Of a DNA stretch of 10,904 bases, positions 8,022-10,904 are shown piece after piece. Source of the stretch: UBA3263 sp964508865 (GTDB taxonomy: Bacteria; Bacteroidota; Bacteroidia; Bacteroidales; Muribaculaceae). Both the position numbers and the translations under genes were made by a program. Position 1 is the stretch's first letter, and each line of letters opens with the position of its first letter. The stretch is taken from contig CAZDVP010000056.1 in assembly GCA_964508865.1 (NCBI GenBank), positions 1 to 10,904 of the forward strand, read 5' to 3'. The notes beneath the pieces were generated by a model. The model saw only the letters and a list, made by a program, of their open reading frames with translations, ran no database searches and had not been told where the DNA came from.

Positions 8022-8728
8022 TAGTTCAATTGGTTGATAACGTGAACGGTTGAGGCCGCAAAGAGGGCGGCGGTTTCGGTTCGTAGGCGGTTATCGCCGA
8101 GGGTTACGGGGATGAAGCCGCATTCGAGCGCCAGCTTCACCTCGACGGGGGAGAAGTCGCCTTCGGGACCGATGAGAATCGTGGTGTCGACACCGGGACG
8201 GATTTCGCGGGCCAGGACGCGGCGGTCAATTGCCGGGTCGCAGTAGCAGATATAGCGGGCGGCGGAGGTGCATTGGCTGATAATGGTTTTCAGCGGGGTC
8301 AGCGGCCTGATTTCGGGGAGGACCGCCTTGAGCGACTGCTTCATGGCCGAGACGGCGATTTTTTCGAGGCGTTCGGTTTTGAGTTCGCGTCGCTCCGAGC
8401 GGTCGCACAGCGCGGGAATGAATTCGTTGATGCCCACTTCGGTTAGCTTTTCAACGAGCCACTCCATGCGGTCGAGGTGTTTGGTCGGGGCCACGGCAAC
8501 GCTCAGGCGGTAGGTCCAGGGCAGGGGGCGCTCGGTGCAGCTATTGACGCGCAGAATCGCGTGCTTATGGTGGGCGCTCATCAGAGTGCAGCTATAGGCG
8601 TGGCCTTTGCCGTCGATAACCTCGACGGGGTCGCCCGGCTGCATGCGCAGCACCTTGACGCAATGGAGCGATTCCCCTTCGGGGAGCACCGGGTCAGTAG
8701 CTATCAGGGGCGCGTAGAACTGAATCAT
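8021..8728 (-). CDS. rsmE: 16S rRNA (uracil-1498-N3)-methyltransferase
   Basis: RsmE methylates N3 of U1498 in helix 44 of 16S rRNA, using S-adenosylmethionine, on the assembled 30S subunit. The 235-residue length is typical. The N-terminal half is a PUA-like RNA-binding region that includes HCVKVLRMQPGD (22-33). The C-terminal half is a SPOUT trefoil-knot domain. Its SAM-binding signatures are ILIGPEGDFSPVE (184-196) and LGDNRLRTETA (210-220). The PEGDFS and NRLRTETA variants differ slightly from the E. coli forms, and I recall them as usual in Bacteroidetes. The sequence EWLVEKLTEVGI (89-100) is the conserved helix at the domain junction. The start ATG overlaps the TGA of the transporter gene (ATGA), and the stop shares a base with the kdsA start. 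Co-transcription with kdsA does not imply a shared pathway. Confidence 0.96.
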   Translation of the reverse strand: MIQFYAPLIATDPVLPEGESLHCVKVLRMQPGDPVEVIDGKGHAYSCTLMSAHHKHAILRVNSCTERPLPWTYRLSVAVAPTKHLDRMEWLVEKLTEVGINEFIPALCDRSERRELKTERLEKIAVSAMKQSLKAVLPEIRPLTPLKTIISQCTSAARYICYCDPAIDRRVLAREIRPGVDTTILIGPEGDFSPVEVKLALECGFIPVTLGDNRLRTETAALFAASTVHVINQLN

Positions 8729-10056
8729 TCCTCAACCATGCCGGCGGGGTCAACGTTGGCTTCCGAAGCGTTGCCGCCTTTAGAGTTGTCTTTGAAAATC
8801 AGGGCGAAGAGAACTGCAACCACGGCTGCATAGGCCGCAAAAATATACCAGCAGGTGCGCCAGCCTTCGAGGTTGGCCTCGGCCGATTCGCCGGGAACTA
8901 CGTAGTGGTTCACAATCGACATTGCGGCGAGGGTGCCTATGGTCGCGCCCAGGCCGTTGGTCATGATCATGAACAGGCCCTGGGCCGAGCTGCGGATTTC
9001 GGGGTTGGTTTCTTTGTCGACGTAGAGGCCGCCGGAAACGTTGAAGAAGTCGAAGGCCACGCCATAGACTATGCAGCTGAGCACGAACATCCACAGTCCG
9101 CCGTTGAGCTCGGGGTTGCCGGCACCGAACAGTCCGAAGCGGAGCACCCATGCAACCATTGACATGAGCATTACGCCCTTGATTCCGAAACGCTTGAGGC
9201 AGAAGGGGATGAGCAGGATGCAGAGGGTTTCCGACACCTGCGACAGCGAAATCAGCGCGTTGGCATTCTTGGCGGCCCAGGCCTCGCTGAAGGCCGGAAC
9301 GTTGACGAACGAGGTGATGTAGGGGTTGGCGTAGCCGTTGGTGATTTGCAGCGAAACGCCTAAGAACATGCTGAAAATAAAGAAAATGGCCATTTTTTTC
9401 TGCTTGAACAGCGCAAAGGCGCGCAGGCCGAGCTGGTCAACGAGCGAGGCCGACTTGGCGGCTTTGCTGGTGGGGCACTTGGGCATGGTCAGCGCGTAGG
9501 AGGCCATTAGCAGGCTCAGGACAGCCGAGGTAAACAGCTGGTAGTAGCTGGTTTGGAAGCGGGCTTCCTTGGGGCCGGCAAAGTTAACGAAGAGCATTGC
9601 GCAGATGAAGCCGACCGTTCCCCAGATTCGGATGGGCGGGAAGGCCTTGACGGTGTCTTCGCCGGCGCGGGTCAGGGCATTGAACGCCACTGAGTTGTTC
9701 AGACCGATGGTCGGCATGAAAAAGGCCACCGAAATGGAGTAGAGGGTAAAGAGCGGGGCGAACTCTATGGTTTCGGCGCCCATGCAGTATAATCCGGCGG
9801 CGCCCATGAACAGGCCGCCTATCAGCTGGCAGAAGCTAAGCATTTTCTGGGCCTGCACGAAGCGGTCGGCAATGATGCCGATAATCGAGGGCATGAAAAT
9901 CGAAACGATGCCCTGAACGGCATAGAACCATCCGATTTTAGAAGCCAGACCATTGCCGGCCAGGAAGTTGCCCAGCGAGGTCAGATAGGCGCCCCAAATT
10001 GCGAACTCCAGGAAGTTGAGCAGCGAGAGGCGGAATTTCAGCGGGAATTTAATCAT
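8725..10056 (-). CDS. NupG/XapB-type nucleoside:H+ symporter (major facilitator superfamily)
   Basis: This 443-residue inner-membrane protein has about twelve hydrophobic segments and fits the nucleoside:H+ symporter family of E. coli NupG and XapB (418 residues each). Signatures are the N-terminal NFLEFAIWGAYLTSLGNFL (14-32), GIIADRF (60-66), the motif FPPIRIWGTVGF (139-150) and YGVAFDFFNVSGGLYVD (331-347), whose NupG counterpart is very similar. A charged cytoplasmic loop around 195-222 separates the two six-helix bundles. The last 20 or so residues are polar. The family takes up nucleosides using the proton gradient, but the exact substrate cannot be read from the sequence. Its start lies inside the last codons of the upstream nuclease-domain gene (8-base overlap), and its stop overlaps the rsmE start (ATGA). 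The position next to a nuclease-domain protein makes nucleoside salvage a reasonable theme. Confidence 0.9.
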   Translation of the reverse strand: MIKFPLKFRLSLLNFLEFAIWGAYLTSLGNFLAGNGLASKIGWFYAVQGIVSIFMPSIIGIIADRFVQAQKMLSFCQLIGGLFMGAAGLYCMGAETIEFAPLFTLYSISVAFFMPTIGLNNSVAFNALTRAGEDTVKAFPPIRIWGTVGFICAMLFVNFAGPKEARFQTSYYQLFTSAVLSLLMASYALTMPKCPTSKAAKSASLVDQLGLRAFALFKQKKMAIFFIFSMFLGVSLQITNGYANPYITSFVNVPAFSEAWAAKNANALISLSQVSETLCILLIPFCLKRFGIKGVMLMSMVAWVLRFGLFGAGNPELNGGLWMFVLSCIVYGVAFDFFNVSGGLYVDKETNPEIRSSAQGLFMIMTNGLGATIGTLAAMSIVNHYVVPGESAEANLEGWRTCWYIFAAYAAVVAVLFALIFKDNSKGGNASEANVDPAGMVEE

Positions 10057-10618
10057 TGTGTTTCTTTTGGTTTATCAGTTCGGTCAGGCGCGAGGCCTCT
10101 TCGTAGTTTTCGTTGGCAACGGCTTGGTCGCGCAGGCGTTCGAGTTCCTCGAGGGTCGGCTCGGCGGCCTGAGCGGGAGCCTGGTCGGCGGAGTCGGGTT
10201 CCTCCTGCATAACGAAGCCGCATTCGTGGAGCAGCTCGGGGGTGGTGTAGATCGGCGCGCCGGTGCGCATGGCAATGGCAATGGCGTCGGATGTGCGCGA
10301 GTCGAAGCTCACTCGGCGTTCGCCGTCGGTAAAGGTGATTTCGGAGTGGAAAACGCCATCTTCAAACTTATGGATAAACACCTCGACCATTGCGATGCCG
10401 AAGGCATGGGAGAAGGAAGCAAACAGGTCGTGGACCCGGGGCCGGGGCAGGGTTATATGTTCCATGCGCGCGGCTATGGAGCGGGCGTCGGCCTCGGCAA
10501 TGACTATGGGAATGCGTACCGGGCCATTGACTTCGGCCAGAATCAGCGCGTAGACTCCGGGGGTGATTTCGCCGGTGCTCAGGCCGAGAACTTTCAGTCG
10601 GATTCGTTGGTTTTCCAT
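10049..10618 (-). CDS. Bifunctional nuclease (BFN/DUF151) domain protein with C-terminal UVR-like motif
   Basis: The first 137 residues or so match the bifunctional nuclease domain (DUF151), a fold also seen in Thermotoga TM0160. Characteristic segments are LKVLGLS (8-14), VYALILAE (22-29), PRPRVHDLF (58-66) and SFDSRTSDAIAIAMR (104-118). A low-complexity, Ala/Pro/Glu-rich linker (about 140-155) leads to a UVR-like helical hairpin, LEELERLRDQAVANENYEEA (156-175) and the following LTELINQKK. UVR motifs are interaction hairpins known from UvrB and UvrC. No signal peptide is seen, so it should be cytoplasmic. I chose ATG at 10618 (189 residues) because homologous proteins start just before the LKVLGLS strand. 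A TTG nine bases upstream at 10627 would add three residues and overlap the mnmA stop. The stop overlaps the transporter start by 8 bases. Nuclease activity of this subgroup is uncertain. Confidence 0.9.
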   Translation of the reverse strand: MENQRIRLKVLGLSTGEITPGVYALILAEVNGPVRIPIVIAEADARSIAARMEHITLPRPRVHDLFASFSHAFGIAMVEVFIHKFEDGVFHSEITFTDGERRVSFDSRTSDAIAIAMRTGAPIYTTPELLHECGFVMQEEPDSADQAPAQAAEPTLEELERLRDQAVANENYEEASRLTELINQKKHND

Positions 10619-10623
10619 AGGCC

Positions 10624-10904
10624 TCAAAGAGTTATGACTGCCGAGCCGTAGCAGATCTGGTGGTTGCGGTCGTAGATAACGGCAAACTGGCCGGGGGCGA
10701 TTCCCTGCACCTTCTGCTCGCTGAGAATGCGATAGCGGCCGTCGGGCTCGCTGACCAGGGTAGCGGGAATGAATTCCGGCATGTGGCGGTTCTTGAAGGT
10801 TATTTCGGTCAGCTGCGGGTCGCGGGTAATCCAGTGCATTTCGTCGAGGAGGATTTCGCGGCCATATTGCTTTTCGGTGTCGTAGCCGCGGCTGACGTAG
10901 ATAA
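10624..10904 (-). CDS. mnmA: tRNA-specific 2-thiouridylase MnmA, C-terminal fragment (5' end outside the window)
   Basis: The frame is open from the right edge to a TGA at 10626-10624 and encodes about 93 residues. The sequence VSRGYDTEKQYG, then LDEMHWITRD, FKNRHMPEFIPATL and APGQFAVIYD ending in YGSAVITL matches the C-terminal beta-barrel of MnmA. Family members there have a conserved APGQ..V.Y segment followed by a glycine-rich end. MnmA thiolates position 2 of the wobble uridine in tRNAs for Lys, Glu and Gln. The ATP-binding PP-loop and catalytic cysteines lie outside the window. It is the first visible gene of the cluster, and only 5 bases separate its stop from the ATG of the nuclease-domain gene. 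An internal Met at 10839 is not the true start, because recognisable family sequence continues upstream of it. Confidence 0.88.
   Translation of the reverse strand, partial: IYVSRGYDTEKQYGREILLDEMHWITRDPQLTEITFKNRHMPEFIPATLVSEPDGRYRILSEQKVQGIAPGQFAVIYDRNHQICYGSAVITL

Noticed and set aside
10619..10635. TAACTCTTTG before the nuclease-domain gene as a Bacteroidetes -7 box
   Set aside because: The spacing between TA and TTTG is four instead of two, and it lies in the end of mnmA with no matching upstream TTTG element seen.

Overview
The window is a dense, single-strand stretch of bacterial chromosome. All nine recognisable genes lie on the minus strand, with no intergenic gap longer than 13 bases. 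In transcription order (right to left) they are: the 3' end of mnmA, a bifunctional-nuclease-domain protein with a C-terminal UVR-like motif, a NupG-type nucleoside:H+ symporter, rsmE, kdsA, a secreted TPR protein, a secreted GHL10-type glycoside hydrolase, a secreted S41 C-terminal processing protease, and the 5' three quarters of mfd. The two outer genes are cut by the window edges. No RNA gene, insertion sequence, CRISPR array, terminator or convincing promoter was found, and there is no gene-free stretch of 300 bases.

The organism is most likely a GC-rich member of Bacteroidales, for example Muribaculaceae. Supporting this are the BFN+UVR protein beside a NupG-type transporter, weak or absent Shine-Dalgarno sequences before most starts, the RsmE variant GPEGDFS, and the protein styles of the S41 and TPR genes. 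KdsA implies Kdo-containing lipopolysaccharide, so the cell has an outer membrane. The lineage is an inference from gene content and sequence style; no database comparison was made.

The cluster divides into three parts. Right (about 8021-10904): RNA modification (MnmA, RsmE) flanking a nuclease-domain protein and a nucleoside transporter. Middle (7206-8021): KdsA for lipopolysaccharide inner-core synthesis. Left centre (2527-7192): three consecutive proteins with predicted signal peptides, a TPR solenoid, a peptidoglycan-hydrolase-like GHL10 enzyme and an S41 protease. Left end: Mfd, the transcription-repair coupling factor. Starts and stops overlap at five of the eight junctions (three ATGA, one TAATG, one 8-base overlap), so translational coupling within a long polycistronic message is likely.

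The most interesting hypothesis is that the TPR, GHL10 and S41 genes form a periplasmic system in which a TPR adaptor brings a cell-wall hydrolase, or other targets, to a processing protease. This would be analogous to NlpI-Prc in E. coli and LbcA-CtpA in Pseudomonas. The rest looks like conserved housekeeping content.
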